A stretch of 52,573 nt of DNA from an uncultured Christensenella sp. (GCA_905210905.1 CAJLYQ010000005.1:1-52573); one strand, 5' to 3'. Positions 17,302-26,695 are shown, numbered from the stretch's first letter. The notes: generated from the letters alone by a model not told the origin. Numbers and translations: made by a program.

Positions 17302-17955
17302 TTACAGGTGAAATACTTTTTTCAGTTCTTGCTTTATCATCGTAAAATGCGTGCAAAGCGTTGCGATAAAAATCAGTCCGCTGAATGCGGTCGCAACGAT
17401 GCAGGGAATTTTCACCGAAAGATCGAAAACGTACGCGCACGCGCAAGGGATCCCCCCCAAAAGGCATAGAAGCAAGAGAGTGGCGATGTACTTCGACGAT
17501 TCCTGTTTTTTCTTAAAGACGAAAATAAGCATCAGTACGTCGCTTACGATATAAACCGCCGGAAGCCAGGATATAAAAATCCAGTGATTGCCGCCCACGG
17601 CTAGTTTAATTACGGCAAAAACCACCGTCAGCATAAGCGTTTGCCCGAGAATTTGTTTGTGTAAACCTCGTTTCGCAACGAACGTTACGCTTATAAAGAA
17701 ATAAACGTAAATAAAGGAAATCAAAACGGGAAAACACCACAGTCTGCGCGGATCAAGCACGAAATTAAGGGTAATCGTAATAACGTTGACGATAACTGCA
17801 AAAATAAGGTAGGCAAGTTTGAACTTGCCGATAATAATCCGTTTCGTTGCCGGCGTAGGAAAAGCGACTTCGCCGTCCGATTTAAGGGGAGTGTGGCAAA
17901 GGGGACAAACGTCGGCTTTGCAACCTATCTCGACATTACATTTTTCACAACGCAT
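17302..17955 (-). CDS. zinc-ribbon membrane protein, DUF6320-like
   Basis: A 217-residue protein with an N-terminal zinc ribbon (CEKCNVEIGCKADVCPLCHTPL) followed by about six hydrophobic membrane segments between residues 45 and 205. The arrangement and the neighbouring condensation-type acyltransferase fit the DUF6320 group, which I recall beside such acyltransferases. It overlaps that gene by 11 nt and has a strong GGAGG site. The function is not known; a membrane partner for the acyltransferase is a guess from the coupling. Confidence 0.75.
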   Translation of the reverse strand: MRCEKCNVEIGCKADVCPLCHTPLKSDGEVAFPTPATKRIIIGKFKLAYLIFAVIVNVITITLNFVLDPRRLWCFPVLISFIYVYFFISVTFVAKRGLHKQILGQTLMLTVVFAVIKLAVGGNHWIFISWLPAVYIVSDVLMLIFVFKKKQESSKYIATLLLLCLLGGIPCACAYVFDLSVKIPCIVATAFSGLIFIATLCTHFTMIKQELKKVFHL

Positions 17956-19225
17956 CGCACTCCTCCCTGAAATTAGAAATTACCGTCGCACCGCCGCAAA
18001 GCGCGGATAGGTCGGAACAGAAAATTCGCTCGACTTCGGTAGAAACGAGTTTACGCGTAAAAGAAATAACCGTCTTGTTGCCGTAACTTACCACGCCTAT
18101 ATTATCCGGCGTTTTTTTGTTGCAATTTAAGTTAAACGAAAATTCGTTAATATATGGATTTTCGCCTAATTCGACTTTCCCTAAATTAGACAAAATAAAC
18201 GTCTGTTTCGGCTTAGAAAATTTGCGCCCCGTCCGTGAAATATAACCTTTAATAAAAAGCGGCATAAACTTGAAAAGCGGCATTTTCGACATAAGAGAAG
18301 TAAATCCCGTTTTTAAGTCGAGTTCTTCTTTGCTGAGTTGCTTTTCCATAAGGTCTTTTACTATCGGAACCAAACTTTCAAAGTCCTTAGGAGAATCGAG
18401 CGGAAGTATTATTTTTGCGAAAACGGTAAAATTGCCAAGCGTTTTCGACGGATAACGCTTCCTTAAATTTATCGGAACGAAAGCGGTAAGATTGTGTTTA
18501 GGGTTACCGTTTATATAAGCACGGTATACTGAACTAAACATTAAAGCGGTAAGCAAAACCGTGATCGAGCAGTGACGCGCACGAGATGCGGCAAGAAGCG
18601 CGTCCGTATCGACGGTCGCCTGAATAAGACCGTACCCGGTGCTTGAAAAATTCTTTCCGCGCATACCGAAAGCCTGACCGCCCGCCATACTGTTTATTCC
18701 TTTACTAAGTTCGGGTTTTATATAGTATTTTGAAAATGCGTCCTCGGTTTCTTCTTTGCAAAACGGCGTGTTTTCCGTCATTATATTGTCGGAAGGGAAG
18801 GGGATTCCTTGCTCTTCAAAATAGTAGAAAATTACTGTTTTCAAAAATTCCAACGCGCCGGAACCATCGCAAAGTCCGTGAAAAAAGTCGATGAAGATGC
18901 GATTTTTGAAATAACTTACCCTTAAAAGGTACCTGTTGTTGTGCGAAAAATCGAGCATTTTAAGCAAAACGCCGTCGTCTTCTTCTACGATGAAAGGCAG
19001 TTTGTTTTCGTCTAAATAAGGACGGAAAAAGCCGCGTTTTAATTCGCAACGGAATTGTTTGTGTCGGGAAAACGCTTTTTCTACCGCTTTTTTTAAGTAG
19101 TCCGGGTTGACTGCGGAGTTCAGTTTTGCCCCTAAACGGAACAAACTCTGCGCCGCGGGAGTCAGTACCATTTGGTACATTATGGCGGAGTTGTCAAGCC
19201 GATACCAGTCGTATGCGTTTTTCAT
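17945..19225 (-). CDS. condensation-domain/alcohol acetyltransferase-like acyltransferase
   Basis: A 426-residue protein of the CoA-dependent acyltransferase fold (condensation, wax-ester-synthase and alcohol-acetyltransferase group). The active-site HxxxDG motif appears as FHGLCDGSG near residues 114-122. The second-half motif resembles DFGWG poorly; ILSNLGKVEL and FSFNLNCNKKTP lie in that region. The ATG overlaps the nadK stop (ATGA), with GAGG eight bases upstream, and its own 3' end overlaps the zinc-ribbon membrane gene. It probably transfers an acyl group to a lipid, alcohol or sugar; donor and acceptor are not predictable. Confidence 0.75.
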   Translation of the reverse strand: MKNAYDWYRLDNSAIMYQMVLTPAAQSLFRLGAKLNSAVNPDYLKKAVEKAFSRHKQFRCELKRGFFRPYLDENKLPFIVEEDDGVLLKMLDFSHNNRYLLRVSYFKNRIFIDFFHGLCDGSGALEFLKTVIFYYFEEQGIPFPSDNIMTENTPFCKEETEDAFSKYYIKPELSKGINSMAGGQAFGMRGKNFSSTGYGLIQATVDTDALLAASRARHCSITVLLTALMFSSVYRAYINGNPKHNLTAFVPINLRKRYPSKTLGNFTVFAKIILPLDSPKDFESLVPIVKDLMEKQLSKEELDLKTGFTSLMSKMPLFKFMPLFIKGYISRTGRKFSKPKQTFILSNLGKVELGENPYINEFSFNLNCNKKTPDNIGVVSYGNKTVISFTRKLVSTEVERIFCSDLSALCGGATVISNFREECDAL

Positions 19226-20082
19226 TTGCGTGACCTCGGTCCGCCGAGTTTGGATTGCAGGGTTTTGTAAAAACTTTTAGGATTAGTGCGGACGAGATTG
19301 AGTTTTTTCGAAGAAAGCCGCACGGATACGAATTCGCCTTCGTTAATCGTCGCTACCGTTTGTCCGTCAACGTCGAGCGACGGCAAACCGTATTGCGTGC
19401 GAAGTTCGACAGGAGTAAGGGTGATTACGCTCTCGTCACCGACGACGATCGGGCGCGAAGTAAGCGAATGTGCGCAGATCGGAGTAAGTACGAACGTATG
19501 CGACAAAGGCGCGATCAGCGGTCCACCCGCGGACAGGTTGTATGCGGTAGAACCCGTGGGCGTGGATACGATTATTCCGTCCGCGCGTACGGTGTCTACG
19601 TCCTGACCGTCGATTTTTACGTTGGTTGATAGAATATGTCCGAGCGCGCCGCGGTGAACGACCGCCTCGTTGATAGCCGTGAAAACTTTGCCGCCGATTT
19701 CCGCTTCGAGAGTGGAACGCATTTCCGAAGTGTAATCGCCGCCGACGAGTTTTTTAACGGCGTCAAGCGAATTTTTCGGCTCGGAATCGGCAAGGTAGCC
19801 TACCGTTCCCATATTTATTCCGAGTACCGGCGTGCCGTAGTCGAGAAGCAGCCCGGCGGTCTTTAAGATCGAACCGTCGCCGCCGAAAACTATCGCCGCA
19901 GAAACGCGCGACAGGTCGCTCTTATCGATAGCGGTAATGTTCGTTTTGGCAAAAAACTTGCTTTTTTCGGGCAAACAACGCAAAGTTATGCCGTTTGAAG
20001 CAAGAAAAGCCGCCGCTTCCTCGATATAAGGAAGCGCGGCGTTCGATTTTTTGGAAGATATAAGATAAATTTTTTCCGACAT
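19222..20082 (-). CDS. nadK: NAD kinase
   Basis: A 286-residue ATP-NAD kinase making NADP. The diagnostic GGDG is at residues 67-70 (IVFGGDGSILKTAG). NEAVVHRG and the strongly conserved STPTGSTAYNLSAGGPLI follow. Length is normal. It starts one base after the ilvE stop and has no clear ribosome site, so it is likely translated by coupling. It overlaps the next gene by 4 nt. Confidence 0.96.
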   Translation of the reverse strand: MSEKIYLISSKKSNAALPYIEEAAAFLASNGITLRCLPEKSKFFAKTNITAIDKSDLSRVSAAIVFGGDGSILKTAGLLLDYGTPVLGINMGTVGYLADSEPKNSLDAVKKLVGGDYTSEMRSTLEAEIGGKVFTAINEAVVHRGALGHILSTNVKIDGQDVDTVRADGIIVSTPTGSTAYNLSAGGPLIAPLSHTFVLTPICAHSLTSRPIVVGDESVITLTPVELRTQYGLPSLDVDGQTVATINEGEFVSVRLSSKKLNLVRTNPKSFYKTLQSKLGGPRSRK

Positions 20083-20083
20083 T

Positions 20084-21139
20084 TTAGTTTACGGGAACGA
20101 CCCAACCGAATTCGTCGGGAGCGGTTCCGTTCTGAATACCCGTAATGCGCGCGTATGCGTGGCGCGTGATTTCGCCCATCTCGTTGTTGTTTACGATAAG
20201 GTCTTCGCCGCGGAAGTTAAGCACGCCGACCGGAGAGATTACCGCCGCCGTACCCGAACCGAAAACTTCGTTCAGTCTGCCTTCTCTCTGCGCTTTAACC
20301 ACTTCGTCTACCGATATGCGGCGTTCTTCCACGACGTAACCGTCCTTGCGAAGAACTTCGATAACGCTTCTTCTCGTAACGCCGTGCAAAATCGAACCCA
20401 CCAAAGCAGGGGTGATAACGACGTGATCGATAACGAAGAAAATGTTCATTGCGCCAACTTCTTCGACGTATTTGTGCTCTTTTCCGTCAAGCCAAAGAAC
20501 TTGGTCGTAACCCTTTCTGTTGGCGATTTCTCCGGCAAGAAGACTTGCGGCGTAGTTGCCCATACACTTCGCTTCGCCCGTGCCGCCGATAGGAGCGCGT
20601 ACGTATTCTTCTTCGATGAGAATTTTCGTAGGAGCAAGACCGTGCGCGTAGTAACTTCCCACAGGGCTGAGAATAATGAAGAAAATATAGTTGTGCGCCG
20701 CGTGTACGCCGAGCGCTTTGTCGTTGGCGATCATCGTAGGACGAATGTAAAGCGCCGTGCCCGGATCGGTGGGTATCCAGTCCTGTTCGAGTATAAGAAG
20801 TTCTTTAAGCGCAGACATAACCTTTTCTACGTCAATCGTGGGCATACAAAGCCTTTCTGCCGATTTGTTGATACGGTTAAGATTGTCGTATGCGCGGAAC
20901 ATAGTAATTTTGCCGTCCTTGGTTTTGTACGCTTTAAGTCCGTCGAAAATTCCCTGTCCGTAGTGAAGTACGTTCGTGCAAGGTGCGAGGGAAAAATCGT
21001 GATAAGGTACGATTTCGGGTTCGGTCCACGCACCATCGGAATAGGTCATTATAAGCATATGGTCGGTAAAATATTTGCCGAAACCGAGTTTGCCGAAGTC
21101 AGGCTTTTCCTTTTTGTTGTTCGTAAGCGTGATTTTCAT
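20084..21139 (-). CDS. ilvE: branched-chain amino acid aminotransferase
   Basis: A 351-residue PLP enzyme of fold type IV interconverting Leu, Ile and Val with their keto acids. The start at 21139 has AGAGG upstream; an open frame extends further but overlaps nothing useful. Visible motifs are YGQGIFDGLKAY, RPTMIA, GEAKCMGNYAAS with the PLP lysine, LWLDGKEHKYVEEVGAMNIFF, and GTAAVISPVG near the end. This is the larger BCAT type (about 350 residues). It sits 35 bp after yigZ in the tyrS operon. Confidence 0.95.
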   Translation of the reverse strand: MKITLTNNKKEKPDFGKLGFGKYFTDHMLIMTYSDGAWTEPEIVPYHDFSLAPCTNVLHYGQGIFDGLKAYKTKDGKITMFRAYDNLNRINKSAERLCMPTIDVEKVMSALKELLILEQDWIPTDPGTALYIRPTMIANDKALGVHAAHNYIFFIILSPVGSYYAHGLAPTKILIEEEYVRAPIGGTGEAKCMGNYAASLLAGEIANRKGYDQVLWLDGKEHKYVEEVGAMNIFFVIDHVVITPALVGSILHGVTRRSVIEVLRKDGYVVEERRISVDEVVKAQREGRLNEVFGSGTAAVISPVGVLNFRGEDLIVNNNEMGEITRHAYARITGIQNGTAPDEFGWVVPVN

Positions 21140-21174
21140 ATTTATACCTCTTTGTAATAATTTGCTATGGTTGT

Positions 21175-21792
21175 TTAGTAAGTTTCGTATCCCGTTTCTA
21201 CGAGTAAGGGTACACATTTTCCCGAAAACAGTTCGTTCGCTCCGTCGATGAACGACTTCGTCGAATCAATCGGCACAGCCGCTTTCAGACAAACCTGCTC
21301 GCCGTAACGAACGTCAAGAACTTTTCCGGAAACGTTCTCGACAAGCCTTGCGGCTCGATCGACTTCGGAGTAGGAAAGTGTGATTAAGTACACGCCGCTC
21401 TCGATTTTCGTCACCGTTTTCGATTCGGCAAGAGCATTTACCGCGGCTTTGGTATAAGCCGACACCAGTCCGCCCGCGCCGAGTTTTATTCCGCCGAAAT
21501 ATCGCGTCACTACCACCGCTACGTCGGTAAGTCCGTTGTTTTTGATCGCCTGCAAGATAGGCATACCGGCAGTCCCAGACGGCTCGCCGTCGTCGAAAAA
21601 CTTCTGTTCGCCGTTTTGACAAAGTATGGCGTAACAGTTGTGCGTGGCGTCGGAATACTTTTTCGATACGGTTTTAACGAACGCCGCTCCGTCGGCATAG
21701 TCCGTTATTCCTTTCGCCGTCGCTATAAAAAGCGAACGCTTGATTTCGTACTCCGAACGGGCATCGCCGTCAATCGTCAGGTACTCGGACAT
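21175..21792 (-). CDS. yigZ: YigZ/IMPACT family protein
   Basis: A 205-residue UPF0029 (YigZ) protein. Recognisable blocks are EIKRSLFIATA, DATHNCYAILC, FDDGEPSGTAGMPIL and VVVTRYFGGIKLGAGGLVSAYTKAA, the hallmark of the family. Bacterial members are distant relatives of eukaryotic IMPACT and may act around translation, but no defined reaction is known. Its first base overlaps the last base of tyrS, so the two are coupled. Confidence 0.95.
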   Translation of the reverse strand: MSEYLTIDGDARSEYEIKRSLFIATAKGITDYADGAAFVKTVSKKYSDATHNCYAILCQNGEQKFFDDGEPSGTAGMPILQAIKNNGLTDVAVVVTRYFGGIKLGAGGLVSAYTKAAVNALAESKTVTKIESGVYLITLSYSEVDRAARLVENVSGKVLDVRYGEQVCLKAAVPIDSTKSFIDGANELFSGKCVPLLVETGYETY

Positions 21793-23009
21793 CAGTCTAT
21801 GCGTACGCGAAGATGTACTTTCTTGCCCTTGTGCAAAATAAATCCGTTGTTGTATTCGCTGTCGGTAAGTTCACGATCGTACGAAGCGACCGTTTCGTCG
21901 TCGATTTTAACGCCTTTACCGTCGATCAAACGACGAGCCTCGCCCTTGCTTTTCGCTACGCCGGTAGCAACGAGAACGTCGATAACGTTGCGAGAGGGGA
22001 GAGAAACGGTGACCGAAGGCATACTCGATTCGTCGCCGCCGAACGCGCCCTTAGCCATAGACATCGCTTTCTGCGCCTCTTCTTCGCCGTGTACGATCTT
22101 CGTGACTTCGTACGCAAGACGCTCTTTGGCTTTGTTGATGCGCTCGTCTTTGTAAGCGGTCAGTTCGTTTATTTCGTCCATCGAAAGGAACGTAAGGAAA
22201 CGCAGACACTTGTTTACGTCCGCGTCGTCTACGTTGCGGAAATACTGATAGAATTCGTAAGGCGTGGTCTTTTTCGGATCGAGCCAAACCGCCCCTTTCG
22301 CCGTTTTGCCCATCTTCTTTCCTTCGCTCGTCGTGAGAAGTTCAAACGTCATCGCAAACGCCGATTTTCCTTCCTTTCTGCGAATAAGATCCGCCCCGGC
22401 AAGAATGTTCGACCACTGATCGTCGCCACCGCATTCGAGCAAACAGTCGTATTTGCGGCAAAGTACGAGAAAATCGTAACTTTGCATAAGCATATAGTTG
22501 AATTCGAGGAAAGACAAACCGCGCTCTAACCTTTGTTTGAAACATTCCGCAGTAAGCATACGGTTGACGGAAAAGTTCGCGCCGATCTCACGCAGGAAGT
22601 CAATGTAGTTAAGGTTAAGCAACCAGTCGGCGTTATTTACCATAACAGCCGCGTTTTCTCCCTCGAAAGAGAAAAACTTGCTCATTTGCTCGCGGAAACA
22701 AGCGCAGTTGTGCGCAATCGTTTCTTTCGTCATCATACTGCGCATATCCGTTCTGCCCGACGGGTCGCCGACCATAGCCGTTCCGCCGCCGATAAGAACG
22801 ATGGGCTTGTGCCCGGCACGCTGCATATGACTCATCGCCATAAGCGCAAGAAAATGCCCGACGTGCAAACTGTCCGCCGTCGGATCGAACCCGATATAAA
22901 AAGGAACGGACCGAGATCCGAGCAGTTCGTAAAGTTCTTCTTCATAAACCGTCTGCTTGATAAATCCTCTTTCTCTCAGCACGTCCATTACGTTTCTTTT
23001 TTCGTTCAT
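21792..23009 (-). CDS. tyrS: tyrosyl-tRNA synthetase
   Basis: A 405-residue class I synthetase. The HIGH motif is HVGH at 49-52, followed by GGGTAMVGDPSGR. Tyrosine-binding residues lie in the NYMLMQSYDFLVL and GGDDQWSN stretches. The signature loop is KMGKT at 231-235. The C-terminus carries an S4 RNA-binding domain (KSKGEARRLIDGKGVKIDDE). GGAGT precedes the ATG. It is the first gene of an eight-gene unit. The leader from the predicted promoter is only about 30 nt, so no T-box is possible there. Confidence 0.97.
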   Translation of the reverse strand: MNEKRNVMDVLRERGFIKQTVYEEELYELLGSRSVPFYIGFDPTADSLHVGHFLALMAMSHMQRAGHKPIVLIGGGTAMVGDPSGRTDMRSMMTKETIAHNCACFREQMSKFFSFEGENAAVMVNNADWLLNLNYIDFLREIGANFSVNRMLTAECFKQRLERGLSFLEFNYMLMQSYDFLVLCRKYDCLLECGGDDQWSNILAGADLIRRKEGKSAFAMTFELLTTSEGKKMGKTAKGAVWLDPKKTTPYEFYQYFRNVDDADVNKCLRFLTFLSMDEINELTAYKDERINKAKERLAYEVTKIVHGEEEAQKAMSMAKGAFGGDESSMPSVTVSLPSRNVIDVLVATGVAKSKGEARRLIDGKGVKIDDETVASYDRELTDSEYNNGFILHKGKKVHLRVRID

Positions 23010-23045
23010 AAATTACTCCGCTTGTATATTATGTATTTATCTACT

Positions 23046-23074
23046 ATTATAAAATTTATGATAGATAAAAGCAA
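23046..23074 (-). promoter_or_regulatory. promoter of the tyrS-glmU-like operon
   Basis: On the minus strand TTGCTT (23074-23069), a 17-bp spacer, TATAAT (23051-23046). The genes downstream have gaps of at most 43 bp or overlap, all the way to 15009. Confidence 0.7.
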
Positions 23075-23179
23075 ACGAATAAACGCCAAAAAACAAAAAA
23101 CGATTCGTTTAATGATTAAAATTAGTTTAGTGTAATTGCAAAAAGTGGGGAAACAGCGTTATAAACGGTGGTTAAACGC

Positions 23180-23214
23180 AAAAAAAATAACGTCGCTCGA
23201 ATGCGGCGTTATTT
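23180..23214 (-). terminator. Rho-independent terminator of the CorC/lipoprotein unit
   Basis: On the minus strand AATAACGCCGC pairs with GCGACGTTATT around ATTCGA, followed by eight T. It lies just past the stop at 23234. The remaining DNA up to the tyrS promoter (about 23075-23180) holds nothing else I can identify. Confidence 0.88.
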
Positions 23215-23233
23215 CTTATGTAGTTGTTTCGGA

Positions 23234-24334
23234 TTATCGGCGCGTTTGGTTGTATTTAAGCGCGTTTTCTTTCGCTTCGGCGAAGTCCATATAAACGCTC
23301 GGATCGGTGTGGGCGTTGTCGAAGTAATAAGTCGTTTCGTAGTCGATAAGAGAGTTTATGCCGCCTTTTTTGCCGTGCATTGCCCATTCGTCCAGACTCT
23401 TGAAGTATTTGAAATAACCGGTTTCCCAAATTTCTATGGTTTCTACCATCGAAGTATAGTTGGCGTCGGCGGAGTTCGCTCCGGCGCGGAGATTGTCTAT
23501 ACTGCGAGCGGTGGTAATCGGATTGTCGGTGTCGAGTTCCATCGTAAGCACGAAGTAATTGCCGTTCTCGCTCGTTTTGTATTCGATTTTCGCCGATTTA
23601 ATCGTTTCTTCGGTTATGTTTTGGTCAGTAGCGGTATAGATACCTTCCTGTGCGGCGCAGAAAACGCTTTGTTTTTGCTCCTTTGCCCATTTTTCTGCGG
23701 AAACCTGCTTGTCCGGGACGTCCCAGTAGCGTTCGATACCGATCACGTCGCCGCTTCCGTCGGCGTTTTGGGTAAGGAACTTAGGCGAAAGGCTTTTTTC
23801 ACTGTAAAGGTAATTCATCGTCGTTGCGTCCGAGTAAGAACGCATTGCAAAGGTCGTGTTTTCCGGAGCAAACGCGCTTGCCAGTCCGCCCAGTCCGGCG
23901 CCGGGGATAGAGTATTCCGTAAAGTAGAATTCCGTGCCGGTTTTCAGAACGTAGCGGTTGCCCTGAATGGGGATTTCGAGTATCGTCCCCGGAAACATCG
24001 TGGTTTTGCAACTGACGAAGGCGTACATTTTGTCCGCAAGTTTCGTCTTTTCGCACGCTACGCGATACGCTTCCGCGACGGCGTTTATTATATCCGCTTT
24101 CTTCGTTTCGTCGGAAGTATCGAGATTTATAAGCGCGTCAAGTTTTGCTTTAACCGAAGAAAAGTCCGCGTCGCCCGAAGAAGAAACGTGCGTAGGTATG
24201 GAGTTTTCGTCGGGAGTAAACGCTTGCGGAGCGGCTTTCGAGCCGCAAGCAACGATAATCAACGCGATCCACGCGATGAATGCGAGTATCAGAAGTACCT
24301 TAAAAGTAGTCAGTATTGCTTTTTTTTCTTTCAT
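23234..24334 (-). CDS. lipoprotein of unknown function
   Basis: A lipoprotein of about 366 residues from ATG 24334; a GTG three codons upstream (24343) is the alternative. GGTGG five bases before the ATG supports the choice. The hydrophobic signal segment ends in IVACGSK, a lipobox. The mature part is mixed alpha/beta with several aromatic residues (YFTEYSIPGAGLGG, YWDVPDKQVSAEKWAKEQKQ) and no family I recognise. It starts 32 bp after the corC-like stop and shares its terminator, so the two are probably co-transcribed. Confidence 0.75.
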   Translation of the reverse strand: MKEKKAILTTFKVLLILAFIAWIALIIVACGSKAAPQAFTPDENSIPTHVSSSGDADFSSVKAKLDALINLDTSDETKKADIINAVAEAYRVACEKTKLADKMYAFVSCKTTMFPGTILEIPIQGNRYVLKTGTEFYFTEYSIPGAGLGGLASAFAPENTTFAMRSYSDATTMNYLYSEKSLSPKFLTQNADGSGDVIGIERYWDVPDKQVSAEKWAKEQKQSVFCAAQEGIYTATDQNITEETIKSAKIEYKTSENGNYFVLTMELDTDNPITTARSIDNLRAGANSADANYTSMVETIEIWETGYFKYFKSLDEWAMHGKKGGINSLIDYETTYYFDNAHTDPSVYMDFAEAKENALKYNQTRR

Positions 24335-24366
24335 ATTCGCCACCGTCGTTTGTTTCGACGAAAAAA

Positions 24367-25761
24367 TTATTTCGTTTCTTCGTCGGGTTTTTCCGTTTTT
24401 TCTCTGTCCGGTTTAAGGAAACCGAATTTGTCGATTTTTTCGTTTTTCTCGCTCTTTTCGCCCTTTTCTTCGTCTTCGGGCGGATTTACGATAACTTTAA
24501 TATCGAGAACTCTCCGCTGCGTCAGACGGTTTACTATTATGGTAAGGTTGCGATAATCGAAAGTTTGCGATTTTTTCGGAATATCGCCGATTTGCTCGAT
24601 TACCCAGCCGCTCACGGTTTGCGAGTCGAACGAGTCGAGTTCGTCTTCGTCGATACCGAACGTTTCGAAAAACTTATCGAGTTCGGCTCTGCCGTCGACA
24701 ATGTAAGTCGTGTCGTCGATTTTCGTGAAGTAATTGACCACTTCGTCGTGTTCGTCCCAAATCTCGCCGACGAGTTCTTCGAGAATGTCTTCGAGCGTAA
24801 CGATACCCAACGTGCCGCCGTATTCGTCGACTACCACCGCCATATGTACTTTCTGCATTTGCATACTTTTAAGCAAAGCGGATATCTTCATATGTTCGGT
24901 AGCTACGTTTACCGGCGTAATGTAGTTTTTAATCGATTTTTCGCCCTTTTCCAAAGCGGTGAAGAAGTCGATGTTGTGTATCATACCGATTACGCTGTCG
25001 ATCGTGCCGTTGTAAACGGGCATACGCGAAAACGTGTGTTCGAGAAACATTTTTTTGATTTTTTCCATCGGCATATCGATGGGTACGGCAATAATATTTA
25101 CTCTCGGTACGAGTATGTCGCCGACTTCGGCGTCGTCGAATTCGATCGCGCTCGAAATGAGTTCTCTTTCCTGCATATCGAGAGAACCGTCTTCCTGTGC
25201 CTCTTCCACGATGGAAAGCAGTTCTTCTTCGGTGATTTTATCTTCGCCTTTGGATTTGAAAATCTTTTTCAAAACGAATTTTAACCCGGCGAAAATTATC
25301 GTTATCGGGTAAAGAATAACCATAATTATCCGTATGGGATAACCGAAAGCCATCACAAGTTTTTCCGCGTTTTCTTTAGCGATCATTTTCGGGCTGATTT
25401 CGCCGAAAGTAAGAACGATTACCGTAGAAACCGCAACGGAAACGATACCGCTTACCGCAGGGTTGGGTATAACCGCTTCGAAAATGTTGTTGAACAAAAC
25501 GGAAAGCGTAATGTTGACGATATTGTTTCCGACGAGAATTGCGGAAAGAACTTTGTCGTATTTGTCAAGCAGCATAAGTGCGTTTTGCGCGCGCTTGTTG
25601 CCGTCTTGCGCCTTGATTTTAAGTTTGGTACGATTAGCGGAACTAAAAGCGGTTTCCGTAGACGAAAAGAACGCGGAAAGTCCGACCAGCAAAACGATAA
25701 AAATCGAAGACAGAATTATACTGTCGGGGTCAGGGTCTGCGTCAAGTGAAGATTGTAACAT
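24367..25761 (-). CDS. CNNM/CorC (HlyC) family membrane protein with CBS pair
   Basis: A 464-residue protein with the complete CorC/HlyC layout. The N-terminal DUF21/CNNM membrane domain (residues 15-175) includes AFFSSTETAFSSANRTKLK and TFGEISPKMIAKENAEKL. A tandem CBS pair (about 205-330, MVPR-like ILVPRVNI at its start) and VVVDEYGGTLGIVTLEDILEELVGEI follow, then a C-terminal CorC-associated domain and a charged Lys/Glu tail. Members move or sense Mg2+/Co2+ or other divalent ions. AAGGAG precedes the ATG and there is a promoter at 25796-25824. The old hemolysin label has no support here. Confidence 0.93.
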   Translation of the reverse strand: MLQSSLDADPDPDSIILSSIFIVLLVGLSAFFSSTETAFSSANRTKLKIKAQDGNKRAQNALMLLDKYDKVLSAILVGNNIVNITLSVLFNNIFEAVIPNPAVSGIVSVAVSTVIVLTFGEISPKMIAKENAEKLVMAFGYPIRIIMVILYPITIIFAGLKFVLKKIFKSKGEDKITEEELLSIVEEAQEDGSLDMQERELISSAIEFDDAEVGDILVPRVNIIAVPIDMPMEKIKKMFLEHTFSRMPVYNGTIDSVIGMIHNIDFFTALEKGEKSIKNYITPVNVATEHMKISALLKSMQMQKVHMAVVVDEYGGTLGIVTLEDILEELVGEIWDEHDEVVNYFTKIDDTTYIVDGRAELDKFFETFGIDEDELDSFDSQTVSGWVIEQIGDIPKKSQTFDYRNLTIIVNRLTQRRVLDIKVIVNPPEDEEKGEKSEKNEKIDKFGFLKPDREKTEKPDEETK

Positions 25762-25795
25762 GTCTCTCCTTATATTTTACAAAAGTAATGTATCA

Positions 25796-25824
25796 ATAAT
25801 AACACGCTTTTATGCTTTTGTAAA
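25796..25824 (-). promoter_or_regulatory. promoter of the corC-like gene
   Basis: On the minus strand TTTACA (25824-25819), a 17-bp spacer, TATTAT (25801-25796), 35 bp before the ATG. Confidence 0.72.
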
Positions 25825-25953
25825 CACCTTTTATTCAAAAACCGCTTTTCCGCCCTTTTTGTAAGGAAAAACCAAGAAAAACGGCGTCCGAACCAAAATT
25901 TGCGCCGCTTTTAACGAATTTTTCCCGTTTTACGAAAGAAGTCGATGCGGTAT

Positions 25954-26645
25954 TTATTTTAAGGAAACGTTTTCCGAGCGCAATTCGCCGTCGGCTGCGG
26001 AAAAAGCCTTTACGGAAACGGCGTTTTCGGAAAAACGAAGCACGGAATAAACTAGATCGCCCTTTTTCTTTACGTTTCGTTCGGAAATTCCGCCGCAAAC
26101 CAACGACGGAATACCGTTTCTATAAACGTCGTAGTCGAGCGTAAACTTGTGCGTATGCCCGGAAAGACAGATTTTAACGTTTTTATCGCGGAGAAAATCC
26201 GCAAAATTCGCTCTCGTTTCTTCGTCGGGCGCATAAAGCGGATTATGTACGATCACGACGTCGGTAAGACCGTCCGGGTAGTCGAGAGAATCAGCGGAAA
26301 CCAACTGCTTTTTGCGATAACCGTCGAAGTCGGCGCAGTACTTTGCGTTTTTGTTGTCTTTGACGTCGCAGTAAGCGGCGGCAAGGGAAGTAAGCAAAGG
26401 AACGCTCAGACCGTAACGGTAAATTTCCTTGTTTTCCATCCAGAAATCGATTACTTTTTGCGGCCGATTAAGATTGCGGTAGCAACTCGTTATCATGGGA
26501 AAACCCTTTTCATATAACCGGGCGACAACTCGTGATTTTTAATCCTGTCAAAAATTACGTCCAGGCATTTGGTATAGAAACGAGCGGCTTTCAGATCGGA
26601 GATAAAAACGAAATGTTGCTCTTCCGTCTGATCGAAAAATCGACC
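25954..26645 (-). pseudogene. broken chimera: TPR-protein fragment joined to metallophosphoesterase C-terminus
   Basis: Three parts are seen on the minus strand. From about 26645 to 26496 one frame reads EEQHFVFISDLKAARFY through SPGYMKRVFP and stops. One base over, around the GGGTTTTCCC run near 26500, the open frame continues as MITSCYRNLNRPQKVIDFW and SVPLLTSLAAAYCDVKDNKNAKYCAD, helical TPR-type sequence I associate with Clostridia mobile DNA. At about 26328 the character changes to DVVIVHNPLYAP, ICLSGHTHKF and GIPSLVCGG, the C-terminal half of a calcineurin-like phosphoesterase with its GHTH motif. The N-terminal phosphoesterase motifs (DxH, GDxxD, GNHD) are absent. It is most likely a non-functional scar next to the island edge; the longest intact piece is 180 residues (25954-26496). 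Confidence 0.65.
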
Positions 26646-26695
26646 TTAACGACCGATTCTATTGATTTCGCGATAACTGCGGCAGGGCGCAACGC

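Noticed and set aside
24367..25761. Hemolysin
   Set aside because: The HlyC name is historic; the DUF21, CBS and CorC domains indicate a divalent-ion membrane protein.
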